Below, piece after piece: positions 28,801-39,030 of a stretch of 64,000 nucleotides of DNA. Position 1 is the stretch's first letter. Each line of letters opens with the position of its first letter. The notes beneath the pieces were generated by a model. It saw only the letters and a program-made list of their open reading frames with translations, made no database searches and was not told where the DNA came from. Origin of the DNA: Cylindrospermum stagnale PCC 7417 (GTDB lineage: Bacteria; Cyanobacteriota; Cyanobacteriia; Cyanobacteriales; Nostocaceae); the NCBI RefSeq assembly GCF_000317535.1, contig NC_019757.1, forward strand, positions 5,607,501 to 5,671,500, given 5' to 3'. Made by a program: the position numbers and the translations under genes.

Positions 28801-31800
28801 ATCTAACATTACTGTTGCTAGCAATATCACCACCACCAACGATCTCACCTTAAGTAACCCTGTTACCCTGACTAATGGTGGTACACAAACCTTCAAATCG
28901 AATGCTGGTAATGTCAGTCTTGGTAACACAGTTGATGGGGCGGGTAATTTGACTTTAACTGCTGGTACTGGCAAGGAAGTCATCTTGAATGGTGCAGTCG
29001 GTGGGACAACTCGTTTAAATAGCTTCACCAGCAACGCTACTAATACTAAGGTGGCTAATGACATCAGCACGACAAACAATATTCAATTTAATAGTCCATT
29101 AACTTTAACTGGCAGTGGTACACAAGCCTTTAACTCAAGTGCAGGCGAGATCAGTTTCACTAACACAGTCACGGGAACTAGCGGTTTAACTTTAAATGCG
29201 GTTAACACCAATGTTGCTAACAATATCAACACAGGTACTCTGGAATTTAATAGTCAAGTTAACTTGACTGGTGGGGCCAAAACTTTTACCTCTACAGGAG
29301 ATATCACCTTTGGTAACAAAGTAACGGGAACTGGTGCTTTAACTCTCGCTGCTACAAACACTAAAGTGGCTAATGACATCACCACTACAGGTAATCTCAC
29401 GTTCAATCAACTCATTTTGAATGGTGATGCGGTTGTGAATGCGGGAACCGGCACAATTGCAGTTAATTCGGGTGTGACAGCGGGTGGTTTTAATTTAAAT
29501 TTGACGGCTAATGAAATTAACTTGCCAACAACGGCTGACACAGTAATAGGTACTGGGAATCTTACACTTCAGCCATTTACAGAAAGTCAAAAGATTATAG
29601 TTAATGGTGATAACGATACTACAGGCACTTTAGACCTGACCAAAACTGACTTAGATGCCATAAATCCTGGCTTCAAGTTAATTACTATTGGTAACGAGGA
29701 TGGTAGTGGGGAAATTAAAGTCAATACTGTCAACTTTGATGACCCTGTTTTAATTCAATCTCCCCTAGGTAGTATCAAAGTTGATGGCTTAATTACAGGA
29801 GAAGGTGCTGTTACCCTTAGCGCCAGTTCTGTTGATACTAGCGTAACCACTCTCAGTGCTGGCATTATAACTAAAAACAAACCCATTACCTTTAGAAACC
29901 AAGTTGTTTTGCTTGAAGGTGCGAATCTAGTCCTAGAGTCTGGTGGTGGGAACATCACCTTTGAGAAAACACTTGATGGTAATGGAATTTTATCTCTTCT
30001 TGCAGATACAGGTAATGTTAGCTTTAAAGGAGATGTCGGTGGTCAGACTCCACTAAGTAAACTGATTGTAGAGAGCGCCAACAATATTATTGTTGGCGGT
30101 AACATTACCGCTACTGGTGAGATCACCTTTAACAGTCCCGCTAACGTTCAGTTGATTAATAATATAATTTTGACGGCTGATGAAATTAACTTACCCACAA
30201 CAGCCGACTCGGTGTCAGGCACTGGTAAGGTAGTACTTCAGCCATATACACCCAGTCTGGCGATTAAACTTAATGGTGTTAACGACACTGGTGTAAGCAC
30301 TTTAGACTTGATTACAACTGACTTAAACGCCCTAAAAGATGGTTTCAGTTCGATTACTATCGGTCGGACAAATAGCAGTGGGGTGATTGATGTCGGTGCT
30401 GTCACAGATGACAGTGCTGTCACCTTCAAAGATGCAGTGATTTTGCGATCGCCAAATGGCAGTATTAACGTTAATAAATTAATTACATCTACAGATGCTA
30501 GTTTAGCCACAGTTCCAGAGACTGCCGCCGTTACCTTTGATGCCAAGTTAACTACTCTCTTTGCTGGTATTACCACTGCTAACAAACCCATCACCTTCAA
30601 TCAAGAAATCTTTTTGGGTGCGGGTGCTAATATACCTCTGACTACAGGCAATGGCGATATTAGCTTCTTTGATGCAATTAATGGCAGCGGTAATTTAACT
30701 CTCTCCGCTGGTACAGGTAACGTCACCTTGGGGGGTAATGTTGGTAGCACCACCCCTCTCGGTAGCTTGGTGATTGACAGCGCGAAGAGTACTGCTGTTG
30801 CTGGGGATATCACCACTACCAATGGTGTCATCAACTTTAACAACAGTATTGTCAATTTGACTGGTGGTGGTGAACAAACTTTTAATTCTGGCAATGGCAA
30901 TATCAGCTTTAGCAACATAGTTGATGGAAAGAGTAATTTAACTCTCTCGGCGGGGACTGGAATTGTTACCTTTGATCAGGTTGTGGGTGGGAAAACAGCG
31001 CTGAGTGGTTTAACTAGCAATGCTGCGGAAACCAAAGTGGGGGCAAGCATTACCACCACAGGCAAAATCAATTTCAATGGTGCTGTTACTCTCACTGGTA
31101 CTAATGCCAAAGTCTTCGACTCTGGCAATAATGACATCAGTTTTAGCAATGCTATTGATGGCAACAGTGAATTAACTCTCTCTGCGGGTACGGGGATTGT
31201 TACTTTAAATGGTGCTGTGGGTGACACAACAGTGCTGAGTGGTTTAATTAGCAACGCTGCTGAGACTAAAATCGGGTCAAATATCACCACCACAAGTAAT
31301 CTCAACTTCGATAACCCGGTTACCTTAATCGGCACTGGTGCCAAAGTCTTCACCACTAACGATAACGACATTAGTTTTGGCAGCACATTGGATGGAACTG
31401 GGAATTTAACTTTGTTTGCTGGTGCGGGGAATATTAGCTTTAGCGATAATATTGGGGCGATCGCACCATTTGGGAAATTGAATATCGCCAGTGCTAAAAC
31501 CACTACCGTTCCCGGCAGCATCACTACAGCTAATGGTGATATCAGTTTTTCTAGTCAAGTCATCTTGACTGACAATACTATTTTTAACGCTGGAACTGGG
31601 GCGATTGCCTTCGGCACGTCGGAGACGATCGCATTTAATAATGGTTTAACAGCAGGTAATTTTGATTTAACCTTGAGAGCCGACAACATCAACTTGCCCG
31701 CAACAGCTAACTCAGTGACTGGTAGCGGCAATCTACTACTACAGACTTTTACACCAGACCAAAATATCACTCTCGGCAGTACAGGGGCAAATACTTTAGA

Positions 31801-34800
31801 CTTAACTGCAACCGATTTAGCCTCGTTGGAAGATGGCTTTAATTCGATTACTATCGGTCGCACCGATGGCAGTGGGACGGTTAATATCAACACCGCTGCC
31901 TTCAGTGACCCGGTGACAATTCAATCTCCTAATGGCGCAATTAGCGTTAATGGATTAATTACAGCTACAGACAACGCTACAGTCACCCTGGATGCCATTT
32001 TAACCACCCTCAAAGCTGGCATTAGCACCGATAACCAATTCCTGACCATCCCGAATAAAGTCTTCTTGGGTACAGATGCCAATGTGCCCCTGAGTACGGG
32101 TAATGGCGATATTAGCTTGGGTAGCACAGTGGACGGCGGTGGGAATTTAATTCTCTCTGCGGGTACAGGTAATATTACCCTTGGTGGTGATGTTGGTAGT
32201 ACCACACCGCTGAGTAGCTTGGTAATCGACAGCGCTACCAGCGCAACTATTCCAGGCAGCATCATTACTAATGGAAATATTATCTTTAACATTCCCTTCA
32301 CTTTGACTGGCAGCGGTAGTAAAGTGTTTAATGCTGGAACTGGAGCGATCGCCTTTAACGATGCTGTGACCTTAGGTAGTAACGACCTGAACTTAATTGG
32401 CGATGAAATTGATTTTCAAGGCAATGTCACAGGTACTGGCAATCTGCAACTGTTTCAGGGAACAGCAACTACTGGATTTATCCTCGGTGGTAGCAGTAAT
32501 ACCACTGCTGGAGTTGTGGATCTCACAGGCACAGAACTCGGATTGTTGCAAAATGGTTTCCAGTCAATTACTATCGGTCGCACCGATGGCAGTGGGACAA
32601 TTACTATTCCTAGTGAGGGTGCAACATTCGCAGATCCATTGATCATTCAGTCTCCCAAAGGAATTCTACAAGGAACTGGCACGATTACTGGCACTGACAA
32701 CGCGACAATTACCCTAAATGTCGGTAATATCACCTCTGGGAATATCATCACTAACAACCAAGATGTCAACCTCAACGGCAATGTTAACTTCATTGCTGAC
32801 TCCAGCTTAAATACTGGCAGTGCTACTCTAAACATCAATGGGAATATAGGAGTGGGTAGTAACACCCTGACACTCACCGCAGATGAAATTAACTTGCTAT
32901 CTACAGGAAGTGTCAGCGGTACTGGTAATTTATTTTTGCAACCTGCAACCCTAGGACAAAATATTAACCTTGCAGGCGATGCTGACAGCGGCAGCAATTC
33001 CTTAGACTTAACTATAAGTGAACTAGCTACCTTGAAAGATGGCTTTAACTTTATCACCATTGGGCGGAGTGATGGCAGCGGTGCGATCGCCATCAATCCC
33101 AATACATTCAACGATCCTGTAAAAATTCAGTCACCCAATGGTAGTATCACCGCCACGGGCACAATTACAGGCGCGGGGAATGCAGCAATTAATTTAACTG
33201 CCAACAACATCAGCATTGGCGACATTACCACCGAAAATCAAAACATTACTCTCGACGGTAATACCACTTTCACAGGGAACACGACGCTGGATGTCGGCAC
33301 TGCCACAATTGACATTTTAGGCACTTTAGCCGCTGGTAGTAACAATCTGACTTTGACTGCCAATGAAATTAACTTGCCATTAACAGCTAATGTCGTTAGT
33401 GGGACAGCTAACTTAGTGCTACAGCCAACAACAGCAACACAAAATCTGGTAGTTGGTGGTGCTAGTGATAGTGGGGAAAATTCCTTAGACTTGACGGCAA
33501 CAGATATCGCCTCCTTAACTAATGGCTTCAATAGCATTACTATTGGCAGTGCTGATAGCAGTGGGGCAGTCACGATTAATCCTATTAGCTTCTTTGACCC
33601 AGTCACGATTCAGTCTAGTTTTGGGTCTGGTGCAATCAGTGCCGTAGGGGCAATTACAGGCACAGATAATAGCTCAATTACACTGCGAGCAAATCAGAAT
33701 ATAACTACTAGCGATATCACTACAGAAGGCGGGAGTGTTGAGATTATCAGTCAAAATGGGGCGATCGCCACTGGTAATTTGAACTCCAATATTGATGGAC
33801 AAGGTAATGCTGGCAACACTACACTTAATGCCCCTGGCAACGTGACCACAGGAAATATTTCTGCACGTACCGATGCTGGCAACGGTGGTAATGTTTCGCT
33901 CAATAGCACTGAAGGCGCGATCGCATCTGGAAATATCTTCGCTGATACTACTGCAGGAGTTGGGGGTGCAGTCACTCTTCTGGCTGAAAATGGCATCAAT
34001 GCCGGAGTCATCAATTCCAATTCCAGCACTGAGAATGGTGGCGATGTGACCTTAAAAAACACCACCAATATTAGAGATGTCAACAATAATATTGTAGTGA
34101 CATCCATCGATGCCCAGGGTGGCACTACTGGCACTGGCGGTAAGGTAAACATCACCACTAGACGCTACTTCCGCTCTACAGGCACTTTCACAGACCGGAA
34201 TGGGATCAATGCCAGTATCTCTACCGCAGGGGGAGTTGATACCGGTCTTTCCCTCGGCGATGTGATCAAAGCCAGTATCTCTGGACAAGGGGAAACAGCC
34301 CCTGGTTCGATCACCATCGATCATGGCGGTAACAGTTCCGTACCCTTCATCGTCGGTCGGGCTGAAACCAATGGCACAGCAGGATCTCTCACCACTGGTA
34401 TTGCTAATTCCATTTTACCCACGGAATCTTTCCCTAATAGCCGCACCCAAGGCAAAATTAGAATCGTTACTCAAGGACAGTTCTTAACCGCAAGCGACGA
34501 ACTGCGACAAACACAACAGAGTATATCTCAGCTAGCAGGTAACAGCTCCTTGAGGTTGGAAACTAATGCCTCTGTTGACCAAGCAGAAGCACAAGCGACA
34601 GGACAGTTTAAAGACTTTGGGGCAGGCAACCGTTCAATCACTTCTGTCTCCCAGTCCCGCTCCTTGCTCGGTGAAGTTCAGAAACAAACAGGCGTCAAAT
34701 CAGCAATTGTTTATATCAAATTTACGCCGCTCAACGGACTAGAATCGGCAAATCAAGATGACAAAGCCAAAGATAACTACCTACTGGATTTGATCTACGT

Positions 34801-35845
34801 CACGGCAGATAAAGAACCCGTCCGCCAGCTACTATTGGGTGTAACTAGAGCAGAAGTGCTGAAAGTAGTTCGCCGATTTAGAAGTGAAATTTCTGATCCG
34901 GGTAAAGCCGGTAGCACCACCTATTTAGCCCCAGCAAAGCAACTGTATGATTGGTTAATTGCACCCCAAGAAGCTGAACTGCAAAAGCAGGGCGTGAATA
35001 ATCTGATGTTCGTCATGGATGAAGGTTTGCGATCGCTTCCTGTAGCCGCCCTCCATGATGGTAAACAATTTCTGATTGAAAAGTACAGCCTGGCACTACT
35101 CCCCAGTTTCAGCCTGACCGATACCACATATGTTGGGATTAAAAACTTGCCAATTTTGGCAATGGGAGCCGAAAAATTTACCCCAGACCAAAATCAATCA
35201 GAGTTACAGGCTGTACCTTTAGAGATTACCAACATTAGCCAAAAACTATCACAAAAGGTGACATCTATCCGCGACGAAAAGTTCACCCTAGAGAATCTGA
35301 AGAAACAAACAACTGAAACATCCTATAAAATAATTCACCTGGCAACCCACGCTGACTTTCCCAATCAACAAAGTGGCGGTCGCAGCAAATCATATATCCA
35401 GCTATACAACAGCAAACTGGGGTTAGATCAAATCCGCGACTTGAAATGGGATAACCCGCAAGTGGAGTTACTAGTCTTAAGTGCTTGTAAATCAGCCTTG
35501 GGGGATGGTGAGGCAGAATTAGGTTTTGCTGGATTAGCCATCCAAACTGGTGTGAAGTCAGCCGTCGCCAGTTTGTGGTATGTGTCAGATGCGGGCACCT
35601 TGGGGCTAATGACCGAATTTTATAGCAACTTAAATACTGCAAGCATTAAAGCCGAAGCACTGCGACAGGCACAATTGGGAATGATTCGGGGCAAAGTGCG
35701 AATAGAAAAAAATCAGTTTATTGGCTCTCAAGGTAGTACTCAACTAACACCTGAACAGGCTGAATATTTGCAAAGCAATATCCAAGGTAATCTCGGACAT
35801 CCTTTTTATTGGGCAGCCTTTACCATCATTGGTAGCCCCTGGTAA
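22850..35845 (+). CDS. Giant two-partner-secreted exoprotein with C-terminal CHAT domain
   Basis: The 4,331-residue protein begins with a signal peptide ending in PAQAQS, followed by a filamentous-haemagglutinin-type TPS domain (about residues 50-300; [14 protein letters not shown]) needed for recognition by TpsB. Residues of about 400-3,800 are a repetitive Asn/Gly/Thr-rich beta-helix, including an array of 79-residue repeats and a tandem duplication of about 400 residues. The C-terminus (about 3,950-4,331) is a CHAT caspase-like domain with His4167 in HLATHADF and Cys4213 in [13 protein letters not shown], both expected catalytic residues. It would be a secreted, cell-surface filament carrying a putative protease. 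The annotated start is GTG at 22850; an ATG at 22868 is an alternative. The partner TpsB is divergent. Cleavage targets are unknown. CHAT-TPS fusions occur in other cyanobacteria. Confidence 0.92.
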   Translation: MDLEPLMTSLAPKINLLLLVASNAIAFAPPFAMGYAVLFAIAPAQAQSITPAADGTNTTVTPNGNQLNISGGSLSGDGANLFHSFQKFGLNADQIANFLSNPNTQNILGRVVGGDPSLVNGLIQVTGGNSNLFLINPAGFIFGPNASLNIPADFTATTANSIGIGSNWFNAIGDNNYAALVGTPTTFSFNTSQPGSILNFGDLEVTTGNLNLLAGTVVSTGKLTAPGGNITIASVPGENLLRISQPGNLVSLEIPTSAATSGNITIPTLAKLLTGPATSNNSGLTVNNGQVQLTGSGIQVNPGDVVAKELTSQTATLTSANNLTLPESQLKTTGNLNLLAQNTVQIRDSVANPFLAQSGENLYIQGNQNIDILALNHPQTPFVSGGNLSLISDGIVSGDAHFSSGGQFSILKLSGSAGNFVSLYDPIIKANSDVEFGKYEGIALKVEATGSIKGGDIKITGADPSDPELSSGRNLVLRAGLGSVTSPSTLPTSGGSTSFTNPASPLLPKGGIQVGNITTSTTQNNENGGTITLSATGGIKTGDLDSSATGNNTKGGNISLTTTGGNINTGNNITTSGKVDGGNVTFTGPVVLNSGATSITTGSGKGDITFNNTVDGSSDLTLTAGTGKISFQGDVGSPTPLKRLNITSATDTSVVGKITTTGEITFNSPVILKDNGTNTFNSGNGDIKFNNTVDGAKDLTLTAGTGKISFQGDVGNPTPLNSLNITSAENTTVAGKITTKGDITFGSALILKDSGANTFDSGGGDINFKSNVDGSGDLDLKAGAGTISFQGDVGNPKPLNSLNITSATNTTVAGKITTKGNITFGSALILKENGINTFDSGGGDINFNSNVDGSGDLDLKVGTGKISFQGDVGNPTPLNSLNITSAENTSVAGKITTTGDITFGSALILTGTGTNTFNSGNGKINFNSNVDGAKDLTLAAGTGTISFQGDVGSPVALKSFNITSATNTSVAGKITTTGDITFGSALILKDNGINTFDSGGGDINFKSNVDGSGNLDLKAGAGTISFQGDVGSPVALKSFNITSAENTSVAGKITTTGDITFGSALILTGSGTNTFNSGGGDIKFNNTVDGAKDLTLNAGAGNITFSGAVGGGGTPLNKLDITDAAKIDVASNISTKNDLTLSKPVTLTGTGQKEFSSQLGAIAINSSLAAGDSDLILTANEINLTNASSSVTSTGGSLTLQPVTPGQNIALGGAADTDATTLDLTAIDLAAFKNGFSAINIGRSNGTGKINVNGPVTFKSSVILANSTNLKADITNTNSITFQKPVSLGENATLNSGGGEIKFENTVDGAKDLTLNAGAGNITFSGAVGGGGNPLNKLNITGASNINVASNITTTNDLTLGKPVTLTGTSQKEFSSLSGAIAINSTLAAGDSDLILTANKIDLLTSNSITGAGKNLTLRPFTASQKIILGGASNTDANTLDLTATDLTALADGFNSITIGRTDSSGVIDVNAVTFKDPVTIQSPAGINVNGSITGTDNASVTLNGSTALKANIITANQNINFLNKVSLGENATLNSNGGKINFDNTVDGAKDLTLNSGSGNISFNGDVGGTSALNKLDITGAFNINVARNITTTNDLTLSKPVNLTNGGTQTFKSNAGNVILGNTVNGASNFTVTAGTGKEVTLNGAVGETTNLTRFTSNATNTKVANNISATSDIQFNSPLTLTGSDIQAFKSSTGNITFTDKVTGTSGLTLTAANTNVANNISTGTLEFNSQVNLTGDAAKTFTSTGDITFGNKVTGTSALNLAANNTNVANDITTTGDLTFKQLTLTGNAVVNAGKGTIAVNSGVTAGGFDLNLTADEINLLTTADKVTGTGNITLQPFTPNQKIIVNGASDTTDTLDLTTTDLAAIKDGFNLITIGGNSGVINVNTVTFRDSVKIQSPTGRINLNGLITGNNASVTLDGATKLNAGAGVTTTNNQAIRFTNTIDADGAKDLTLTAGGGTVRLDGAVGGTSALNNLEITGASNITVASNITTTNDLTLSNPVTLTNGGTQTFKSNAGNVSLGNTVDGAGNLTLTAGTGKEVILNGAVGGTTRLNSFTSNATNTKVANDISTTNNIQFNSPLTLTGSGTQAFNSSAGEISFTNTVTGTSGLTLNAVNTNVANNINTGTLEFNSQVNLTGGAKTFTSTGDITFGNKVTGTGALTLAATNTKVANDITTTGNLTFNQLILNGDAVVNAGTGTIAVNSGVTAGGFNLNLTANEINLPTTADTVIGTGNLTLQPFTESQKIIVNGDNDTTGTLDLTKTDLDAINPGFKLITIGNEDGSGEIKVNTVNFDDPVLIQSPLGSIKVDGLITGEGAVTLSASSVDTSVTTLSAGIITKNKPITFRNQVVLLEGANLVLESGGGNITFEKTLDGNGILSLLADTGNVSFKGDVGGQTPLSKLIVESANNIIVGGNITATGEITFNSPANVQLINNIILTADEINLPTTADSVSGTGKVVLQPYTPSLAIKLNGVNDTGVSTLDLITTDLNALKDGFSSITIGRTNSSGVIDVGAVTDDSAVTFKDAVILRSPNGSINVNKLITSTDASLATVPETAAVTFDAKLTTLFAGITTANKPITFNQEIFLGAGANIPLTTGNGDISFFDAINGSGNLTLSAGTGNVTLGGNVGSTTPLGSLVIDSAKSTAVAGDITTTNGVINFNNSIVNLTGGGEQTFNSGNGNISFSNIVDGKSNLTLSAGTGIVTFDQVVGGKTALSGLTSNAAETKVGASITTTGKINFNGAVTLTGTNAKVFDSGNNDISFSNAIDGNSELTLSAGTGIVTLNGAVGDTTVLSGLISNAAETKIGSNITTTSNLNFDNPVTLIGTGAKVFTTNDNDISFGSTLDGTGNLTLFAGAGNISFSDNIGAIAPFGKLNIASAKTTTVPGSITTANGDISFSSQVILTDNTIFNAGTGAIAFGTSETIAFNNGLTAGNFDLTLRADNINLPATANSVTGSGNLLLQTFTPDQNITLGSTGANTLDLTATDLASLEDGFNSITIGRTDGSGTVNINTAAFSDPVTIQSPNGAISVNGLITATDNATVTLDAILTTLKAGISTDNQFLTIPNKVFLGTDANVPLSTGNGDISLGSTVDGGGNLILSAGTGNITLGGDVGSTTPLSSLVIDSATSATIPGSIITNGNIIFNIPFTLTGSGSKVFNAGTGAIAFNDAVTLGSNDLNLIGDEIDFQGNVTGTGNLQLFQGTATTGFILGGSSNTTAGVVDLTGTELGLLQNGFQSITIGRTDGSGTITIPSEGATFADPLIIQSPKGILQGTGTITGTDNATITLNVGNITSGNIITNNQDVNLNGNVNFIADSSLNTGSATLNINGNIGVGSNTLTLTADEINLLSTGSVSGTGNLFLQPATLGQNINLAGDADSGSNSLDLTISELATLKDGFNFITIGRSDGSGAIAINPNTFNDPVKIQSPNGSITATGTITGAGNAAINLTANNISIGDITTENQNITLDGNTTFTGNTTLDVGTATIDILGTLAAGSNNLTLTANEINLPLTANVVSGTANLVLQPTTATQNLVVGGASDSGENSLDLTATDIASLTNGFNSITIGSADSSGAVTINPISFFDPVTIQSSFGSGAISAVGAITGTDNSSITLRANQNITTSDITTEGGSVEIISQNGAIATGNLNSNIDGQGNAGNTTLNAPGNVTTGNISARTDAGNGGNVSLNSTEGAIASGNIFADTTAGVGGAVTLLAENGINAGVINSNSSTENGGDVTLKNTTNIRDVNNNIVVTSIDAQGGTTGTGGKVNITTRRYFRSTGTFTDRNGINASISTAGGVDTGLSLGDVIKASISGQGETAPGSITIDHGGNSSVPFIVGRAETNGTAGSLTTGIANSILPTESFPNSRTQGKIRIVTQGQFLTASDELRQTQQSISQLAGNSSLRLETNASVDQAEAQATGQFKDFGAGNRSITSVSQSRSLLGEVQKQTGVKSAIVYIKFTPLNGLESANQDDKAKDNYLLDLIYVTADKEPVRQLLLGVTRAEVLKVVRRFRSEISDPGKAGSTTYLAPAKQLYDWLIAPQEAELQKQGVNNLMFVMDEGLRSLPVAALHDGKQFLIEKYSLALLPSFSLTDTTYVGIKNLPILAMGAEKFTPDQNQSELQAVPLEITNISQKLSQKVTSIRDEKFTLENLKKQTTETSYKIIHLATHADFPNQQSGGRSKSYIQLYNSKLGLDQIRDLKWDNPQVELLVLSACKSALGDGEAELGFAGLAIQTGVKSAVASLWYVSDAGTLGLMTEFYSNLNTASIKAEALRQAQLGMIRGKVRIEKNQFIGSQGSTQLTPEQAEYLQSNIQGNLGHPFYWAAFTIIGSPW
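22919..22974 (+). repeat. In-frame 48-bp insertion flanked by HIP1 sites in the signal peptide
   Basis: Two GCGATCGC octamers start at 22919 and 22967, exactly 48 bases (16 codons) apart, both inside an AIA coding context. The sequence between them is GC-rich with near-palindromic parts (ATTCGCGATGGGC). Removing one unit would leave a normal-looking signal peptide (…[10 protein letters not shown]). Confidence 0.6.
24640..26160 (+). repeat. 237-bp direct repeats in the tpsA-like gene
   Basis: The string AGCTTTCAAGGCGA(T/C)GTTGG occurs at 24737, 24974, 25211, 25448, 25685 and 25922, a spacing of exactly 237 bases, and a diverged copy aligns near 26159. Each unit encodes 79 residues (ISFQGDVG…SLNITSA…VAGKITT…[11 protein letters not shown]). 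High similarity between units indicates recent expansion or gene conversion. Confidence 0.92.
27480..29880 (+). repeat. Tandem segmental duplication of about 1.2 kb
   Basis: The stretch from about 27480 to 28680 is repeated from about 28681 to 29880. Matching landmarks are the AATGGTGGTACACAAAC string at 27668 and 28874 (1,206 bases apart) and GGTGTGAC(G/A)GCGGGTGGTTTT at 28268 and 29471 (1,203 bases apart). The two copies are clearly similar but carry in-frame differences. It lengthens the beta-helical filament by about 400 residues. Confidence 0.85.
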
Positions 35846-35922
35846 TGTTTAATTTTGTTCAAATACCCGCTCCTTCTGTCAATAGTTTTTTGCTATCCCG
35901 TTACTCCTTCAAAATAAACTGG

Positions 35923-35949
35923 AAAAAACCCCCACCTTCAAGGTGGGGG
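35923..35949 (-). terminator. Strong hairpin terminator (minus strand)
   Basis: Read on the minus strand, CCCCCACC-TTGAA-GGTGGGGG is followed by TTTTTT, a textbook rho-independent terminator for the small peptide gene ending at 36133. On the plus strand the same hairpin follows the giant exoprotein gene by about 80 bases and could slow read-through. The adjoining TGACACTCCCCC context also resembles ends of IS200/IS605-type elements, so the hairpin may derive from one. Confidence 0.8.
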
Positions 35950-36132
35950 AGTGTCAATTTCAAGCTATTGATGCATGCATTTTACTTGTCTTGCTGAGAT
36001 TTTAGCCAGTTTTGGAGCTAGAACCTGACAGAGTTTATTGATCTGAGTCTTCTGCTTCCCTGGCTAATTGTAAAGTTTGAACCACGGGACTAATCAGGTC
36101 TTAAGTTTCACTCACTTCACAATATCACCCGT

Positions 36133-36336
36133 TTAGTCGTCGTCAGACTCAGGCTTGTAAACAAGACCTTTCACGTAGAATGGAATCTTCTTGTACTTAC
36201 CCTTGGATTTTTTGGACTTCTTTTCATCGTCGTCATCATCGTCGTCGCGTTTAGAGCAGTATCCTCCAGAAAGAAGCTCTTGTTGCTCTGTCGCTAAATC
36301 CTCAAGTAACTCAGGTTGCAGCAATTGAAATGACAT
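36133..36336 (-). CDS. Double-glycine leader peptide with poly-Asp core
   Basis: The 67-residue product has an N-terminal leader with helical, acidic and leucine-rich character (LLQPELLEDLATEQQELLSGG) that ends in Gly24-Gly25, the pattern cut by C39 peptidase-containing ABC exporters. The predicted 42-residue mature part starts YCSKR, continues with seven aspartates, then a lysine-rich stretch, a hydrophobic patch (IPFYVKGLVY) and ends in DDD. I chose the ATG at 36336 because a GAGGG ribosome site lies 8 bases upstream; the ATG at 36351 overlaps that site. No modification enzyme or exporter gene is adjacent. It could be a bacteriocin-like or signalling peptide, possibly cation binding. The family is not recognised beyond the leader type. 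Confidence 0.75.
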   Translation of the reverse strand: MSFQLLQPELLEDLATEQQELLSGGYCSKRDDDDDDDEKKSKKSKGKYKKIPFYVKGLVYKPESDDD

Positions 36337-36344
36337 AATTATTA

Positions 36345-36349
36345 CCCTC
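36345..36349 (-). promoter_or_regulatory. Ribosome binding site that sets the peptide start
   Basis: GAGGG on the minus strand lies 8 bases before the ATG at 36336. It supports this start over the in-frame ATG at 36351, which has no site of its own and overlaps this one. Confidence 0.65.
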
Positions 36350-36351
36350 AT

Positions 36352-36772
36352 TTTGGTAAATAGGTCTGACCCTGATATGGGAAAACCTATACTTTGTTTC
36401 TAAACTAGATTTTCTAGATATTCAATTTTTCTAAAGTTAGAACATTAAAATTTTAAATGTCTAGCTTTGGGATTAAACAAAGTTTATCCCAAAGTTGAAT
36501 GAAACTTTTTAACACCAGCATGAATACCCAAAAGATGGGTTATAAATGCTGTGTCATCTTAAAAATTCTTGCACCAACAACATATCTAAAAATCGATACT
36601 TTGACGCTAAAAATTGCTAATAATCGAAGATTGCCATTATTTAAAAAAATGTCAAACATGCTAAAACTAGCAAACATGCTGTATCAACAGATGCCAGCAA
36701 GAAAAACTTGATCGCACTTTTAAATAACTCGCTTGGTTTTTGCTGCATTATTTTGTCAGGCTTGATGCCTGA
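36352..36772. other. Intergenic, AT-rich
   Basis: This 420-base region holds the promoter of the small peptide gene (minus) and the 3' end of the DUF4079 gene. Short plus-strand frames are present, but their composition does not look like a real protein. No repeat or hairpin of note was seen. Confidence 0.4.
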
Positions 36773-37234
36773 TTACGGCAAATACTTTTGCACCACAATC
36801 CAACCAGTCAGGGACACCCAGGCAAAACCGATAAACAGCAGAATATTCGTACCAATGTGTAAAGGTCTGGCCCAGGGTCTTCTAGCGCTAATTTGCGTTG
36901 CACTGACAGCAGACAGCAAAACCATGACTACCACTATTAACCCAGCAACTAAATGTGACGAGTGCCCTAAAGAACCGAAGTGTCCCAAAGTACCAATGAT
37001 GCCAATAGCCAACAGCAGCAGCACTAAACTGACCATGCTCAGTCCGATTGTATAATGGAGCGATCGCACTCCCCGATCAACACCCGTCAGTGAGGCGATG
37101 ACAGGAGGTTGTCCCGAAGTTCTCATCCGAAACATCCAAACACCTGTGACTGCTAACAGCAAATATGCCAGCAGCGACAACCCCATAGACCAAGCGGCTA
37201 TTTTCCATAACCAAATAAAAGAAGGTAGATGCAT
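36773..37234 (-). CDS. DUF4079-type four-helix membrane protein
   Basis: The 153-residue protein has four predicted membrane helices (about 8-34, 62-82, 89-110 and 128-150) separated by short loops, with conserved His residues (His55 in SLHYTIG, plus GHFGSLGHSSH in the second loop and LHIGTN). This layout matches cyanobacterial DUF4079 proteins, which look like small cytochrome b561-like or haem-associated membrane proteins, although haem binding is only a suggestion. It is on the same strand as the cyclase gene upstream, about 180 bases away. Function unknown. Confidence 0.75.
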   Translation of the reverse strand: MHLPSFIWLWKIAAWSMGLSLLAYLLLAVTGVWMFRMRTSGQPPVIASLTGVDRGVRSLHYTIGLSMVSLVLLLLAIGIIGTLGHFGSLGHSSHLVAGLIVVVMVLLSAVSATQISARRPWARPLHIGTNILLFIGFAWVSLTGWIVVQKYLP

Positions 37235-37413
37235 AAAACAGTTTTGTTCAGGAAAGTGATCTTTTGCGGCTCACAGGGGTGAAAACGAGTTCTAAAAGCC
37301 GCCTGCATAGCGTTGGAACCGCCAATTTTGTCCAGGTTTTTCCTCAGGAAAAATCGTGGTTTTGTCGGTTTTGTCTAGTTGTAAACTTCAACATCACACT
37401 GCTGATTTTATCT

Positions 37414-39030
37414 CTAGAAGGAGAAGATCACAGACTGATTACGCCCCTGTTGCTTGGCACAGTAGAGTGCCTGATCTGCTTGAGCAATCAGGATGGCTGG
37501 TGATATTTCGGAACTAGGAATCAAAGTGGCGATGCCAAGACTAATGGTGACCGTATTGCTCACTTCAGAGGCTTGGTGAGGAATGTTTAATGCTTGCATA
37601 GCAGCGTGAACTCTTTCCGCAACCGCTCCTGCCCCTTCAGCATCGGTATTGGGCAAAATGATCACAAATTCTTCCCCACCGTAACGAGCCACTAAATCCG
37701 CCGGACGCCACACCACCTGTTGCGCGGCTTGAGCAAGTTTGGTCAGGCAATCATCCCCCAGTTGATGACCGTAGAAATCGTTATAACGTTTAAAATAATC
37801 GACATCAAACAACAGCAGAGACAGAGGTTGCTGTTCCCGGCATAGCCGCAGCCATTCTTGCAATAAGCGATCATTAAAGCAGCGGCGATTGGCAATTTGA
37901 GTCAGCCCATCAATGTTAACTAGCTTTTCTAGGAGGCGAGTAGCACAAGCCAGTTCCTCGTTAGAGAATGCAAGTTGTTGGTTGCTCTCTCTCAGTCTGG
38001 CTTCTGCCTGTTCCCGTTCTGCTAATTCCTTCTGTGACTTTTGAAAAAGATCTGATTGCTGAATGGCGATCGTTAACTGGATAGCAATTTGTTTAATAAA
38101 GTCAATCTCAAGCTCTTGCCAATGTCGGGGAGCAGAACATTGATGAATACATAACAAGCCCCACAAATCTTCTCCAGCATTCAGCAAAGGCACAACGAGA
38201 TTCGCTCGAATCTGCAATTTTGCTAGAATCCGGCGATGGCAGTCTGCAAGTCCAGCATTGTCGATATCATCTAAGGCTTGGATTCTGCCTTGCTGATAGT
38301 AGCTGGCGTACTGTTTGCCAAAGCAATGATCGTGAATTTTTCTCGCTAAGTGAGAATTAAATCCCTGAAGTACAGATTCGGCGACAAATTCGCCATCGTT
38401 ATAGTGAGCGTCAGAATAGAATTTAAAGATCCCTACCCGATCAGCGTGAATTAACTCGCGGATTTTCTGAGAAGCAATCTCAAAAATGTTAGATAAATCG
38501 AGGGATTGATTGATCCGTTGGGTAATGTCTCGAAGTAATATAGCTCGTTCATACTGCTGCCGCAGAGCTATTTCCGCTTGCTTTTGGGCAAGGATAGCTA
38601 CCTCCGCTTCTTTCTTTGCCTTGAGAATTTCGTCTTCGTACTGGATACGTTGGCGGATGGGTACGAAGATACAGTTGTTGACAAAGCTGCCTGCATTCTC
38701 CCGACGCACCGCGTTGACAAGCATGGGTATATCACTCCCCTGCCTTGGCCTCAATGAAAAGTAGATCTCCTCCGCCTTACCATGCAGCTTCAGCAGCGGG
38801 AAGAAATGGGTTTGATAAAAGATCCGGCTGGCAATTGGTAGAATTGATTCGATCTTTCGTCCCCGCAGTCCATCGAGTTCATGTCCGAGTAATTCTAACA
38901 GCGTGGCATTGACCATCACAATCGTGCCATCGTCAGTAAACGAGAGAAAGCCACAGGGCGCGGTGTTGAGTAGCTCGTCTATCTGGTAAGTCACTGATTG
39001 GTCACAAATCTTGTTGGCAATGGAACTCAA
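37414..39030 (-). CDS. PAS-GAF diguanylate cyclase
   Basis: This 538-residue enzyme makes cyclic di-GMP. It has an N-terminal PAS domain (about 15-125), a coiled coil, a GAF domain of the phytochrome-like type (about 180-325), a second coiled coil and a C-terminal GGDEF domain. The active-site loop is RYGGEEF (GGEEF at 451-455). The product-inhibition I-site RxxD is present as RPAD at 442-445, the correct five residues upstream, so the cyclase is probably active and feedback-controlled. The GAF lacks an obvious bilin-binding context that I could prove. Its start codon overlaps the stop of the RsbQ-like gene by four bases, implying translational coupling. The PAS domain recalls that of RsbP, the RsbQ partner in Bacillus. 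Confidence 0.92.
   Translation of the reverse strand: MSSIANKICDQSVTYQIDELLNTAPCGFLSFTDDGTIVMVNATLLELLGHELDGLRGRKIESILPIASRIFYQTHFFPLLKLHGKAEEIYFSLRPRQGSDIPMLVNAVRRENAGSFVNNCIFVPIRQRIQYEDEILKAKKEAEVAILAQKQAEIALRQQYERAILLRDITQRINQSLDLSNIFEIASQKIRELIHADRVGIFKFYSDAHYNDGEFVAESVLQGFNSHLARKIHDHCFGKQYASYYQQGRIQALDDIDNAGLADCHRRILAKLQIRANLVVPLLNAGEDLWGLLCIHQCSAPRHWQELEIDFIKQIAIQLTIAIQQSDLFQKSQKELAEREQAEARLRESNQQLAFSNEELACATRLLEKLVNIDGLTQIANRRCFNDRLLQEWLRLCREQQPLSLLLFDVDYFKRYNDFYGHQLGDDCLTKLAQAAQQVVWRPADLVARYGGEEFVIILPNTDAEGAGAVAERVHAAMQALNIPHQASEVSNTVTISLGIATLIPSSEISPAILIAQADQALYCAKQQGRNQSVIFSF

Noticed and set aside
22904-34324. Many long minus-strand frames opposite the giant exoprotein
   Set aside because: They repeat with the 237-bp period and reflect the Asn/Gly/Thr-rich codon pattern of the plus strand. 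None has a convincing start or family.
36499-36711. 70-codon plus-strand frame
   Set aside because: Composition is that of AT-rich intergenic DNA and there is no ribosome site or family match.
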